A DNA stretch of 50,038 bases from an uncultured Lachnospiraceae bacterium (GTDB lineage: Bacteria; Bacillota; Clostridia; Lachnospirales; Lachnospiraceae). The stretch spans positions 1-50,038 of the forward strand of contig CANRNK010000004.1 in the NCBI GenBank assembly GCA_947631985.1. Reading direction: 5' to 3'. The notes under the pieces were generated by a model. It made no database searches and had not been told where the DNA came from. It saw only the letters and a list, made by a program, of their open reading frames with translations. Position numbers and translations under genes: made by a program. Positions 25,795 through 34,259 of this stretch are shown piece after piece. Position 1 is the stretch's first letter. Each line of letters opens with the position of its first letter.

Positions 25795-27324
25795 ATGGAA
25801 CAGAAAAGTCCTAGTTATATTGCAATTGACTTAAAGTCATTCTATGCCTCGGTTGAGTGTGTAGAGCGTGGTCTTGACCCACTCTCTACGAATCTTGTTG
25901 TAGCAGATGCCAGCCGGACAGAAAAGACGATTTGTCTTGCGGTGTCCCCTTCCTTAAAATCACATGGAATTCCAGGGAGACCAAGGCTGTTTGAGGTGGT
26001 GCAGAAAGTAAAAGAGGCCAATACCATCAGAAAAACCAAGGCACCGAATCGTTCTTTTGTGGGGGCTTCTTTTGATGACCTGATTTTAAGAACTTCACCT
26101 GAAGTGGCAATCGATTATATTGTTGCACCACCAAGAATGGCAGCGTATATGGATTATAGTACAAGAATCTATGAGATTTATTTAAAGTATGTAGCCCCGG
26201 AAGATATTCATGTGTATTCGGTGGATGAAGTTTTTATCGATGCAACGAATTATCTGCAGACGGTGAATCTTACGGCAAGAGAATTTGCAATGAAGATGAT
26301 TCGGGATGTTCTACAAAATTTTGGCATTACAGCAACTGCCGGGATTGGAACGAACCTATATCTTTGCAAGATTGCAATGGATATTGTTGCAAAACATATG
26401 CCGGCAGATCAGGATGGCGTACGGATTGCACAGTTGGATGAAATGTCTTATAGAAGCATACTCTGGACGCATAAGCCATTGACTGATTTTTGGCGTGTAG
26501 GAAGAGGATATGCAAGAAAATTGGAAGAGAACGGTATGTTTACCATGGGGGATGTTGCAAGGTGCTCTTTGGGAGAGAAGAATGCGTTTCATCAGGAAGC
26601 TTTACTCTACAAGTTATTTGGAATCAATGCAGAACTTTTAATTGATCACGCATGGGGATGGGAACCGTGTACCATTGCTGATGTGAAGTCATACAGACCA
26701 AGTACGAATAGTGTTGGTTCAGGCCAGGTTCTGCAATACCCTTATCCTTATGAACAGGCTAGACTGATTGTCAGGGAGATGACAGATCTGTTGGTGCTTG
26801 ACCTCGTTTCGAAAAATCTTGTGACAGACCAGATTGTGCTAACGATTGGGTACGACATTGAGAATCTAACCAACCCCGAGATACGAAAGAGATATAATGG
26901 TCCCATCACGATAGACCATTATGGGAGGCAGATTCCAAAGCATTCACATGGGACTGGAAACTTAGGCCGGAAGACTTCTTCTACCCGGTTGATCATAGAT
27001 GCTGCAATGGAATTATTCGATCGAATTGCAGATTCGAATTTGCTGGTAAGAAGAATTAATATTGCGGCGAATCATGTCGTTAGCGAAAGCCAAATTAAGC
27101 AGGAACATGACTATGAACAGCTTGATTTATTCACAGATTATGAGGCAGACCTGAAGAAAAGAGAAGAAGAGGAAGCTGCATTATTACGGGAAAAGAATAT
27201 CCAACTTGCAATCCTGAATATCAAGAAAAAATATGGAAAAAATGCCATTCTAAAAGGAACGAACTTTGGGAAAGGCGCCATGACAATAGAGAGAAATAGG
27301 CAGGTTGGAGGACATAAGGCATAG
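25795..27324 (+). CDS. Y-family DNA polymerase (UmuC-like DNA repair protein)
   Basis: This protein of about 509 residues has the Y-family palm: SYIAIDLKSFYASVECVERG near the N-terminus (metal-binding Asp and steric-gate region), and HVYSVDEVFIDATNY with the second acidic site. A helix-hairpin-helix/little-finger region follows, with a charged C-terminus. Proteins of this UmuC/UvrX-like type do translesion synthesis under SOS control. A TTG at 25783 is in frame but abuts AAAGGAGG. ATG 25795 is chosen (spacing about 12). It is followed by a YolD-like gene, the usual partner. Confidence 0.92.
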   Translation: MEQKSPSYIAIDLKSFYASVECVERGLDPLSTNLVVADASRTEKTICLAVSPSLKSHGIPGRPRLFEVVQKVKEANTIRKTKAPNRSFVGASFDDLILRTSPEVAIDYIVAPPRMAAYMDYSTRIYEIYLKYVAPEDIHVYSVDEVFIDATNYLQTVNLTAREFAMKMIRDVLQNFGITATAGIGTNLYLCKIAMDIVAKHMPADQDGVRIAQLDEMSYRSILWTHKPLTDFWRVGRGYARKLEENGMFTMGDVARCSLGEKNAFHQEALLYKLFGINAELLIDHAWGWEPCTIADVKSYRPSTNSVGSGQVLQYPYPYEQARLIVREMTDLLVLDLVSKNLVTDQIVLTIGYDIENLTNPEIRKRYNGPITIDHYGRQIPKHSHGTGNLGRKTSSTRLIIDAAMELFDRIADSNLLVRRINIAANHVVSESQIKQEHDYEQLDLFTDYEADLKKREEEEAALLREKNIQLAILNIKKKYGKNAILKGTNFGKGAMTIERNRQVGGHKA

Positions 27325-27401
27325 AGTATAAAAGAGTCACAAACAGTAATTGTTAGTTTCATTAGGAAGCAATCGATAGAAATTGGGGAAAGGAGACCAA
27401 A

Positions 27402-27923
27402 GTGGATTCTGAATTGAGTAAGTATTCTGATATCATTAATTTACCTCATCATATCTCTCTTGATCGGCAAGCCATGTCGATTGCTGATCGTGCAGCACAA
27501 TTTTCCCCATTTGCAGCCTTGACAGGGTTTGAGGGTGCGATCAATGAAACAGCAAGAAGGACGGATTGCAGAATAGAACTGGATGAGACAGAAAAAGAAA
27601 CCCTGGATGAAAGGATAAGAGTGCTACAAATCCTTACAGAGAGACCAGATCAAATAGAACGATTAAAACAAAGAGAAGGACACGAACGAAAAGAAATGCC
27701 AGAACAAAGAGACTGTCAGTTAGAAGTTGAAATTTTATTTTTTCAACCGGATGAAGAAAAAGCAGGAGGCAGTTACCTGACGGTGAAAGGCTGTTTGAAG
27801 AAAATTGACCGGTATGAACGAACATTGGTTTTACAGGATGGAACAAGAATTGCTATAGAAGAGATTGCTGACATTACAGGGGAGATTTTTTGTGAAATTG
27901 AGGATTCCTATTTTGGAAAATAG
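27402..27923 (+). CDS. YolD-like protein
   Basis: This 173-residue protein starts at GTG 27402 behind AAAGGAGA. It has the YolD-like hallmark SIADRAAQFSPFAALTGFEG, followed by AINETARRTD. The C-terminal half (about 110-165, GGSYLTVKGCLKKIDRYERT) is an SH3-like beta domain. YolD-like genes pair with UmuC-like polymerases and may act like UmuD, which is a proposal for the family. It follows the polymerase gene by 77 bases and probably shares the LexA-controlled promoter. Confidence 0.88.
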   Translation: MDSELSKYSDIINLPHHISLDRQAMSIADRAAQFSPFAALTGFEGAINETARRTDCRIELDETEKETLDERIRVLQILTERPDQIERLKQREGHERKEMPEQRDCQLEVEILFFQPDEEKAGGSYLTVKGCLKKIDRYERTLVLQDGTRIAIEEIADITGEIFCEIEDSYFGK

Positions 27924-28045
27924 AAAATCATCTAAGAAATCAACACCTAATATAGAGTCCTGGAAGTTTTTTATTTGATTCACTTCTTATATACTTAGAG
28001 AAAAGTAAAAAAATCTAAGGCAGAAGCACTTGAAAGGAGCAATCT

Positions 28046-29968
28046 ATGTCAATGGATGGGATGAAGAGTTTTAAATTAGAGGCTGGTTTTATGGGACGTT
28101 ATGAAATGTTAATCAATGAGGTGGTGATTCCTTATCAGGAAAAAGCACTACATGATGAAATTGAAGATGCAGAAAAAAGTCATGCAATCGAGAATTTTAG
28201 AATCGCAGCGCAACTGTTAGAAACTGGGAAAACAGATAAAAATTTTTATGGGATGGTTTTTCAGGATAGTGATGTGGGGAAATGGTTAGAAGCAGCAGCC
28301 TATTCCCTCTACAAGAATCCGAATGAAGAACTTGAAAAAAGATGTGATGCTGTCATCGACCTGATTGGGAGAGCACAACACAAGGACGGATATTTAAACA
28401 CCTATTTCACGGTAAAAGAACCAGATAAGAGATGGACCAATTTGGAAGAGGCGCATGAACTGTATTGTGCAGGACATTTGATAGAAGGTGCGGTTGCCTA
28501 TGCACAATGCACTGGAAAGGACAAATTTCTAAAGATTATGTGCCGTATGGCAGATCATATCTATGACAGATTTATTGGAAAGGGAGAGGAAGGGTATCCA
28601 GGGCACCCAGAGATTGAGCTTGCACTAATGAAATTATTTCATCATACCCAGGAGAATCAATATAAGGAACTGGCGGAATATTTTGTAAATGTCAGGGGAG
28701 TAGACAGCGATTTTTTCATCAAGGAAAGCGAAAAATTCCCATGGACTGTTTGGGGTAACAATAGCAAGGACAAAGAGTATACACAGAACCATATGCCGGT
28801 CAGATTGCAGACAGAAGCAGTAGGACATGCAGTCAGGGCTGTTTATCTCTATACGGGAATGGCAGACGTGGCAGTTGAAACAGGCGATGAAACACTGATT
28901 CAGGCCTGCAAGACTCTGTGGGAAAATATAACGCAGAAAAGAATGTATGTAACTGGCGGGATTGGATCTGCTTATGAAGGGGAAGCCTTTACGAAGGATT
29001 ATCATTTGCCAAATGACACAGCTTACGCAGAAACCTGTGCGTCAATTGGGCTGATTTTTTTTGCAAGAAAAATGATAGATCTTGAGAAGAATTCCATCTA
29101 CGCGGATGAAATGGAAAGAGCACTGTATAATTGTGTCTTAGCTGGTATGCAGCTGGATGGAACCAAGTTTTTCTATGTCAATCCATTAGAAGTGATTCCT
29201 GGAATTTCGGGGCAAGCCAAAACACATATGCATGCCTTGCCAGAGAGACCAAAATGGTTTGCATGTGCATGCTGTCCACCTAATGTTGCAAGGTTATTAT
29301 CTTCTATTGGAAGGTATGCATGGAGTGAGGAAGGACGTCTTGTGTATTCTCATCTTTACCTGGCGGGCACACTTGAACTTAAGGGAGAGATTGGAGGCTC
29401 TATCAAGGTTACAACAGAGTATCCTTATGATCATCAGGTTAAGTATACTTTTTTGCCGGCTGAACAGGAGATGGATATGACATTGTGTATCAGAATTCCA
29501 GCCTGGAGTGATCATACACAGATAAGTCTGAATCAGAAGAACGTGGAATGTGAAATAAAAGAGGGATATGCTTATATCAGACATTGTTTTCAGGCTGAGG
29601 ATGAACTAATTGTAACGTTCCAGATGGAAGTGAAACGTATTTATCCATCTGCAAAAATTGCGTCCGATTCTGGGAAAGTGGCATTTTCCAGAGGTCCACT
29701 CATTTATTGTGCAGAAGGAATTGATCATGATGGAGACGTTTTGGGATTAAGAATAGGGAAAAACACAAAATGGCAGGAAATAGCGTCTGATGAACTTAGG
29801 GGTATCGTCAAAATAAAAGGGGATGGATATCGCGTTTTGGATACTGAAAGGTTGTATTCTGATACCAAACCACAGATTAGCCCACAGGAGGTTACACTGA
29901 TCCCATATTATGCATGGGGCAACAGAGGACTAAATCAGATGAGGGTTTGGCTGCCTGAGATAGAATAA
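28046..29968 (+). CDS. GH127 beta-L-arabinofuranosidase
   Basis: This 640-residue protein matches glycoside hydrolase family 127 (HypBA1 type). The (alpha/alpha)6 catalytic domain includes YAETCASIG (Glu329, Cys331) and ACCPPNVARLLSSIGRYAWS (Cys409, Cys410). These match by spacing the Glu/Cys zinc site of HypBA1, in which a cysteine is the nucleophile (known). Two C-terminal beta domains follow. There is no signal peptide, so it should act in the cytoplasm on imported arabino-oligosaccharides. No sugar transporter is adjacent. The ribosome binding site is AAAGGAG. Confidence 0.93.
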   Translation: MSMDGMKSFKLEAGFMGRYEMLINEVVIPYQEKALHDEIEDAEKSHAIENFRIAAQLLETGKTDKNFYGMVFQDSDVGKWLEAAAYSLYKNPNEELEKRCDAVIDLIGRAQHKDGYLNTYFTVKEPDKRWTNLEEAHELYCAGHLIEGAVAYAQCTGKDKFLKIMCRMADHIYDRFIGKGEEGYPGHPEIELALMKLFHHTQENQYKELAEYFVNVRGVDSDFFIKESEKFPWTVWGNNSKDKEYTQNHMPVRLQTEAVGHAVRAVYLYTGMADVAVETGDETLIQACKTLWENITQKRMYVTGGIGSAYEGEAFTKDYHLPNDTAYAETCASIGLIFFARKMIDLEKNSIYADEMERALYNCVLAGMQLDGTKFFYVNPLEVIPGISGQAKTHMHALPERPKWFACACCPPNVARLLSSIGRYAWSEEGRLVYSHLYLAGTLELKGEIGGSIKVTTEYPYDHQVKYTFLPAEQEMDMTLCIRIPAWSDHTQISLNQKNVECEIKEGYAYIRHCFQAEDELIVTFQMEVKRIYPSAKIASDSGKVAFSRGPLIYCAEGIDHDGDVLGLRIGKNTKWQEIASDELRGIVKIKGDGYRVLDTERLYSDTKPQISPQEVTLIPYYAWGNRGLNQMRVWLPEIE

Positions 29969-30000
29969 CGGTAGATGAAATTTGCACATATAGTTTATCC

Positions 30001-30050
30001 ACTCCCTGTGAGAATTGCGGTTCAAGCCACTTTTACAGGGAGTTTTTTTA
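30001..30050 (+). terminator. Rho-independent terminator after GH127 gene
   Basis: ACTCCCTGT (30001-30009) pairs with ACAGGGAGT (30035-30043) around a 25-base loop, which itself holds TTGCGGTTCAAGCCA. A T7 run follows. Confidence 0.8.
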
Positions 30051-30058
30051 TTGTCCCC

Positions 30059-30093
30059 ATATAGTTGACATATCAACTATATAACTCTATAAT
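30059..30093 (+). promoter_or_regulatory. Consensus promoter with palindromic MarR operator
   Basis: A perfect sigma-A promoter, TTGACA (30065-30070) and TATAAT (30088-30093) with a 17-base spacer, is overlapped by a perfect inverted repeat. Its arms are ATATAGTTGA (30059-30068) and TCAACTATAT (30073-30082), separated by CATA. This is typical of MarR-family operators and covers the -35 box, so autorepression of the downstream marR-MATE unit is predicted. Confidence 0.88.
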
Positions 30094-30135
30094 CTATTAT
30101 GTTAAAAATAAATAGGGAAAGGAGTTATATATAAA

Positions 30136-30594
30136 GTGAATGTGAAGAACGATAAAATTTACAAAGAATATAAAATAGCCAGAATTCTGAATTATATCGT
30201 AAATCGAAATAGAAATAATATTACCAATGACTTGAAACACGAAAACCTGACCCATGCGGAAGCTCGAATTATTTTGATTTTAAGTCATCAAGGCTGCTTG
30301 ACGCAGGATGAGCTTGCGCAAATTATGTATATAGACAAAAGTGCAGTGACAAGAATACTTCAGAAAATGATGGATAAGGAATTTGTGTCAAAAAGACGAG
30401 AGAAAAAGGACAGGCGTTTTCAATATATTGAACTGACAGAGAAGGGGACTCAGATGAAGGAGAGTGTTATGCGTGTATTTGATGAGCACAATAATCAGAT
30501 GATGCATGGAATTTCAGAAGAGGAAGAGATAGAGCTTAGAACTGTATTAGAGAAAATTGGACAAAATATTGGAGGTAGTGATGAATTCAAATAA
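30136..30594 (+). CDS. MarR family transcriptional regulator
   Basis: This 152-residue protein has a winged helix: LTQDELAQIMYIDKSAVTRI (recognition helix), then LQKMMDKEFVSKRREKKDRR with the wing Asp-x-Arg. Helices at both ends form the MarR dimer interface. It starts at GTG 30136 with AAAGGAG upstream. It overlaps the MATE gene by 14 bases, so it likely senses a compound exported by that pump (inference). Confidence 0.93.
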   Translation: MNVKNDKIYKEYKIARILNYIVNRNRNNITNDLKHENLTHAEARIILILSHQGCLTQDELAQIMYIDKSAVTRILQKMMDKEFVSKRREKKDRRFQYIELTEKGTQMKESVMRVFDEHNNQMMHGISEEEEIELRTVLEKIGQNIGGSDEFK

Positions 30595-31915
30595 AATGGA
30601 AGAGAAAAAAATATTACCGCTTCTATTGGAATTTAGTATTCCGGCAATCATAGGAATGCTTGTGAATGCAATCTACAATATTGTAGATAGGATCTTTATC
30701 GGAAATGTGCCAGAATTAGGATCACTTGGACTTGCTGGTATTACAGTCAGTTATCCCGTCACCCTGATTGTAATGGCGGTCAGTCTGATGATTGGGGTTG
30801 GTGGGGCTACAAGATTCTCGATTTCACTAGGAGAAAAAAGAGAAGACAAAGCAGGTCAATACATGGGGAATGCACTGGCTTTAACGATGATTCTTGGACT
30901 ACTTGTTATGGTGACTGGAAATCTGTTTATGGAACCTCTTTTAAAAATGTTAGGCGCAAGTGAAGCAGTGTATCCTTATGCTTCCAGTTATCTTCGAATT
31001 ATTCTTTATGGGTGTGTGTTCCAGTGCGTTGCCATGGCGGGAAATAATTTTTCGAGAGCACAGGGCAATCCCAAAAATGCAATGATCAGCCAGTTAATTG
31101 GTGCAGGCTTTAATATTGTATTTGATTATATTCTAATTATCAAAATGGGAATGGGGATGCAGGGAGCGGCGCTTGCAACAATTGGTGGACAGTTGCTTAG
31201 CGCAATCTGGCAGTTGGCATTTTTATTTGGGAAGCGTTCTGTGATCAGGCTTAATCTGGAACTGATGAAATTAAAATTTGCATATTCGATCGAGATTATC
31301 AGAACTGGAATTCCGGTATTTTTACTACAGATTTCAAATAGCCTACTTAATATTATCCTAAATGCGATGCTCGGAAAGTTAGGAGGAGATGTTGCGCTTT
31401 CAACGATTGGAATTGTGACGAGTGTTCAGACACTGATTTTAATGCCTATCACGGGAATCATGCAGGGACAACAACCATTAATTTCTTATAATTATGGTGC
31501 TCGAAATATACCAAGAATCAAAGAAACATTAAAATACTCTGTAATTGGAGCAAGTATGATTGCAATGATCGGGTTTATTGGGGTGCAGTTTTTTCCACGA
31601 AATATTGTATTACTCTTTAATCAGGAGAGTGCCGTAGTAGCAATGGGAAAAGATGCACTCAGAATCTGGTTTATAGCGCTTCCCGTTATTGGGATGCAGA
31701 TTATGTGTGCTAATTTTTTCCAATGTATTGGTATGATTAAAATGGCAAGTTTTCTGACACTGCTGAGGCAGATTATTTTACTCATTCCACTTATGCTGAT
31801 TTTAGGAAATCTGTTTGGGCTGTATGGCCTGTTTTTTTCTGTTCCAATCGCAGATTTTCTATCTTTTATCATAACAATGTTGCTCAACCAATTGCAACTT
31901 CGAAAAATGAATTAA
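30581..31915 (+). CDS. MATE family multidrug efflux transporter
   Basis: This protein of about 444 residues has roughly 12 TM helices and MATE features in both halves: LLLEFSIPAIIGMLVNAIYN with IVDRIFIGNVPELG near the N-terminus, and PITGIMQGQQPLISYNYGAR in the second half. It likely exports cationic drugs or metabolites by cation antiport. ATG 30581 is chosen because GGAGGT sits 4 bases upstream. A TTG at 30557 is in frame but has no such site. Confidence 0.92.
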   Translation: MNSNKMEEKKILPLLLEFSIPAIIGMLVNAIYNIVDRIFIGNVPELGSLGLAGITVSYPVTLIVMAVSLMIGVGGATRFSISLGEKREDKAGQYMGNALALTMILGLLVMVTGNLFMEPLLKMLGASEAVYPYASSYLRIILYGCVFQCVAMAGNNFSRAQGNPKNAMISQLIGAGFNIVFDYILIIKMGMGMQGAALATIGGQLLSAIWQLAFLFGKRSVIRLNLELMKLKFAYSIEIIRTGIPVFLLQISNSLLNIILNAMLGKLGGDVALSTIGIVTSVQTLILMPITGIMQGQQPLISYNYGARNIPRIKETLKYSVIGASMIAMIGFIGVQFFPRNIVLLFNQESAVVAMGKDALRIWFIALPVIGMQIMCANFFQCIGMIKMASFLTLLRQIILLIPLMLILGNLFGLYGLFFSVPIADFLSFIITMLLNQLQLRKMN

Positions 31916-31972
31916 AGTTGGCAGAAGATACGCGAAAGAAGGAGATTCTAGGTGAAAAAACAAAATATCCTA

Positions 31973-32021
31973 AAACAAAAAGAAGATTTCCATGATCGAA
32001 CTGGAAATCTTCTTTTTGTTT
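31973..32021. terminator. Bidirectional terminator between convergent genes
   Basis: Two 20-base arms (31973-31992 and 32002-32021) are perfectly complementary. The outer part is A-rich on one side and T-rich on the other, and the loop is 9 bases. It can therefore stop transcription from both the MATE gene and the minus-strand gene that ends at 32041. Confidence 0.92.
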
Positions 32022-32040
32022 AGAATGAGGCCTCCTGACA

Positions 32041-32289
32041 TCATTGAAATAGTTTATCTTTTGATGCAAGTACAGAACGCACAAACTTGAACATGATTGG
32101 AATATAAGTTGCAAGAAAAACCAGTGAAGTTATAATGAAAACAGGTTTTTTCTTTTGCTTTGGAACCAGGGTTCCGATTACAATTCCAAGTGAGCAGAGA
32201 CATGTTTTCAGTAACGCCATATCTTTCCAGTCACATTCTTTGACATATTCATCTGCATAATGAAATAAGTCCTTTATTTCAATACCCAT
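32041..32289 (-). CDS. Small membrane protein, convergent with MATE gene
   Basis: This protein of about 82 residues reads MGIEIKDLFHYADEYVKECD, then WKDMALLKTCLCSLGIVIGT. It has two hydrophobic stretches (about 30-45 and 50-70). It resembles a small Lachnospiraceae family often labelled, doubtfully, as a phosphate ABC transporter permease. The function is unknown. It is the only real minus-strand gene here. A minus-strand -10 (TATAAT) lies near 32325-32330, but the -35 is poor. A GTG at 32298 is an alternative start. Confidence 0.78.
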   Translation of the reverse strand: MGIEIKDLFHYADEYVKECDWKDMALLKTCLCSLGIVIGTLVPKQKKKPVFIITSLVFLATYIPIMFKFVRSVLASKDKLFQ

Positions 32290-32385
32290 TCCTTTCACTT
32301 CCCTTCTTTTTTATACTTTATTATATCACGTATTGCAGCGCTAAACTAGAAATAATTGACAAAAGAAAGTAAATAAATGAGTTGA

Positions 32386-32394
32386 TGCTATAAT
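32386..32394 (+). promoter_or_regulatory. Extended -10 promoter for the small two-helix protein gene
   Basis: TGCTATAAT has the TGn extension plus a perfect TATAAT at 32389-32394. A TTGACA at 32356-32361 is 27 bases away, too far to be its -35. The first plausible gene downstream starts at 32530. Confidence 0.55.
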
Positions 32395-32529
32395 TAATAA
32401 AAATGAGATTAAAAATAGTTATTACAAAAATATAATTCTTATTTTACACAAATAATACATAGAATTATCTTTGGATTGATAGTTGCCTGGTGCATCTGCT
32501 GATATGATAAGAAAAAAGGAGGTGTGATT

Positions 32530-32775
32530 ATGAGTAGAATCTATCATGTTTCGTCAAAGATTGCAGCATTTATCAGGATAAGGGAAGAATTACTATTTCT
32601 GGTTTTTAATTGTATTTTCTGGTGTTTGATTGGAATTATAGTAGGAACATTCCTATGGCTTGTCAGAATGAGTCCAGAGGGGTTACTGGTTTCTTATAGT
32701 GTGAGTGTTAGTTCTCTAACAACCTTGTTGTTTGGATATCTAGGTGGAATGTTACAAATTGCGAGACAAAATTAA
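32530..32775 (+). CDS. Small two-TM membrane protein, hypothetical
   Basis: This 81-residue protein has two hydrophobic segments (ELLFLVFNCIFWCLIGIIVG and VSVSSLTTLLFGYLGGMLQI) and a basic N-terminus. AAGGAGG lies 7 bases before ATG 32530. The GTG at 32524 abuts that site and is unlikely. No family recognised. The good start signals and position 18 bases before the PhoH gene argue that it is translated. Confidence 0.7.
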   Translation: MSRIYHVSSKIAAFIRIREELLFLVFNCIFWCLIGIIVGTFLWLVRMSPEGLLVSYSVSVSSLTTLLFGYLGGMLQIARQN

Positions 32776-32793
32776 ATCATCGAAAGGAAACCA

Positions 32794-34164
32794 ATGCAAA
32801 AAACTTATGTGATTGATACCAATATCCTGATTCAGTCTCCAGATGCGTTTGAAAGTTTCGAAGAAAACAATATCGTACTACCAATTGTGGTGTTAGAAGA
32901 ACTGGATGGTATTAAAAATGCCGAAGGGGAAAAGGGAGCTAACGCCAGAGCTGCAATTAGAAAGCTTGAAGTTTATCGAAATAAAGGAAATATTGTAGAG
33001 GGCGTTTCGCTAAATAATGGAGGAACACTTCGACTAGAAATTAATTGCAACCATGTGTCTTTACCAGAAAGTTTTCCGGAACAGAAGTCTGATAACAGAA
33101 TTCTGAAAATATGTAAGGAGCTACAGAAAAAAGGGGAAAATCCGATTCTGGTGACAAAAGATATTTTGTTAAGAGTGAAGGCACAGATTCTTGGATTGCC
33201 AGCGGAAGACTTTACAACGGAACAGGTGCCAAGTGAACCGGAACAATATGCAGGACGTCTTGAGGTATATGTTGCAGAAGAGGTTTTTAAAGATTTTAAA
33301 CGCAAAGGAATTAATATAGAAGATGTTTATGTGTTAGATAAAGATGGAAATTGTAAAGAACCACAATTGACAATCAATGAATTTGTAATTTTAAAGGCAG
33401 ACCAATCTGTCAAGAAAACCCAGTTAGGAAGATTTGATGGAGAAAAAATCGTTCCCCTTATTTATAAGAAATCAAGACCATATGGGGTGACGCCAAGAAA
33501 TGCAGGACAATATTTTTTACAGGAAGCGTTAATGGAAGATGCCGAAAAAGTGCCTCTTGTCATTGTCAAAGGAATGGCAGGAACTGCCAAAACATTTTAT
33601 GCGATTGCGGTTGGACTTGAAAAGACAATTAATAGCCAAAAACCGGAATACCGGAAAATATTAATTACCAGACCGAATGTTCAATTCGATGCAGATATTG
33701 GATTTCTTCCGGGATCAGAGCAGGATAAAATATCACCTTTGATCAGGCCGGTTATTGATAATCTTGAACAGTTGATTGACTCCAATGAAGAAGAACGATA
33801 TTAGAATGAAAAAGAGCTGAAGGGAAAAATTGACGAAATATTCGACAGAGGAATTATTGTTGCAGAGGCAATGAATTTTATCAGAGGAAGATCTTTTGTC
33901 AACACCTATCTGATGATAGATGAAGCGCAGAACATGACGCCAAAGCAGGTCAAAGGAATCATCACAAGAGCAGGAAAAGGAACGAAAGTAATTTTACTTG
34001 GTGATCCCAATCAGATTGATACCGCTTTTTTAGATGAGAGAACAAATGGATTATGTTACGCATCTGAACGAATGAAGGGGAGTAGCCATTGCTACCAGAT
34101 TACCCTTTCAGCGCAGGAATGTGAGAGATCTCTCCTTGCACTTGACGCCATAAAAAGACTTTGA
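32794..34164 (+). pseudogene. PIN-PhoH family ATPase gene interrupted by in-frame amber stop
   Basis: The frame runs continuously from ATG 32794 to TGA 34162-34164 except for TAG at 33802-33804 (codon 337). Read through, it gives a 456-codon PhoH2-type protein. An N-terminal PIN nuclease domain (YVIDTNILIQSPDAF, with DGIKN) spans about 1-150. The PhoH ATPase has Walker A GMAGTAKT at 260-267 and Walker B LMIDEAQNMTP around 374-384. The stop separates Walker A from Walker B, so neither half is a complete ATPase. The upstream fragment ends at 33801; a short ATG ORF begins at 33871. TAG is a normal stop elsewhere here (for example motB), so general recoding is unlikely. A sequencing error or a recent nonsense mutation are alternatives. 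Confidence 0.85.
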
Positions 34165-34192
34165 AAAAGACAGCTAAATAGATGCTTAAAGA

Positions 34193-34221
34193 TTGACTTT
34201 CGTATAGGGAAAGGCTATAGT
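34193..34221 (+). promoter_or_regulatory. Promoter for AI-2E family permease gene
   Basis: TTGACT (34193-34198) and TATAGT (34216-34221) are 17 bases apart, just after the PhoH stop codon. Confidence 0.75.
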
Positions 34222-34259
34222 AATGTGTAGCATATTAACCATGATACGGAGGTCTTTTT

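Noticed and set aside
28634-29005. Minus-strand ORF of 123 codons inside the GH127 gene
   Set aside because: It lies fully within a well-supported gene, shows no domain or start signals, and is a shadow frame.
33871-34164. Separate short gene for the C-terminal half of PhoH
   Set aside because: It is in the same frame as the upstream fragment and lacks its own ribosome binding site, so it is better read as the 3' part of one interrupted gene.
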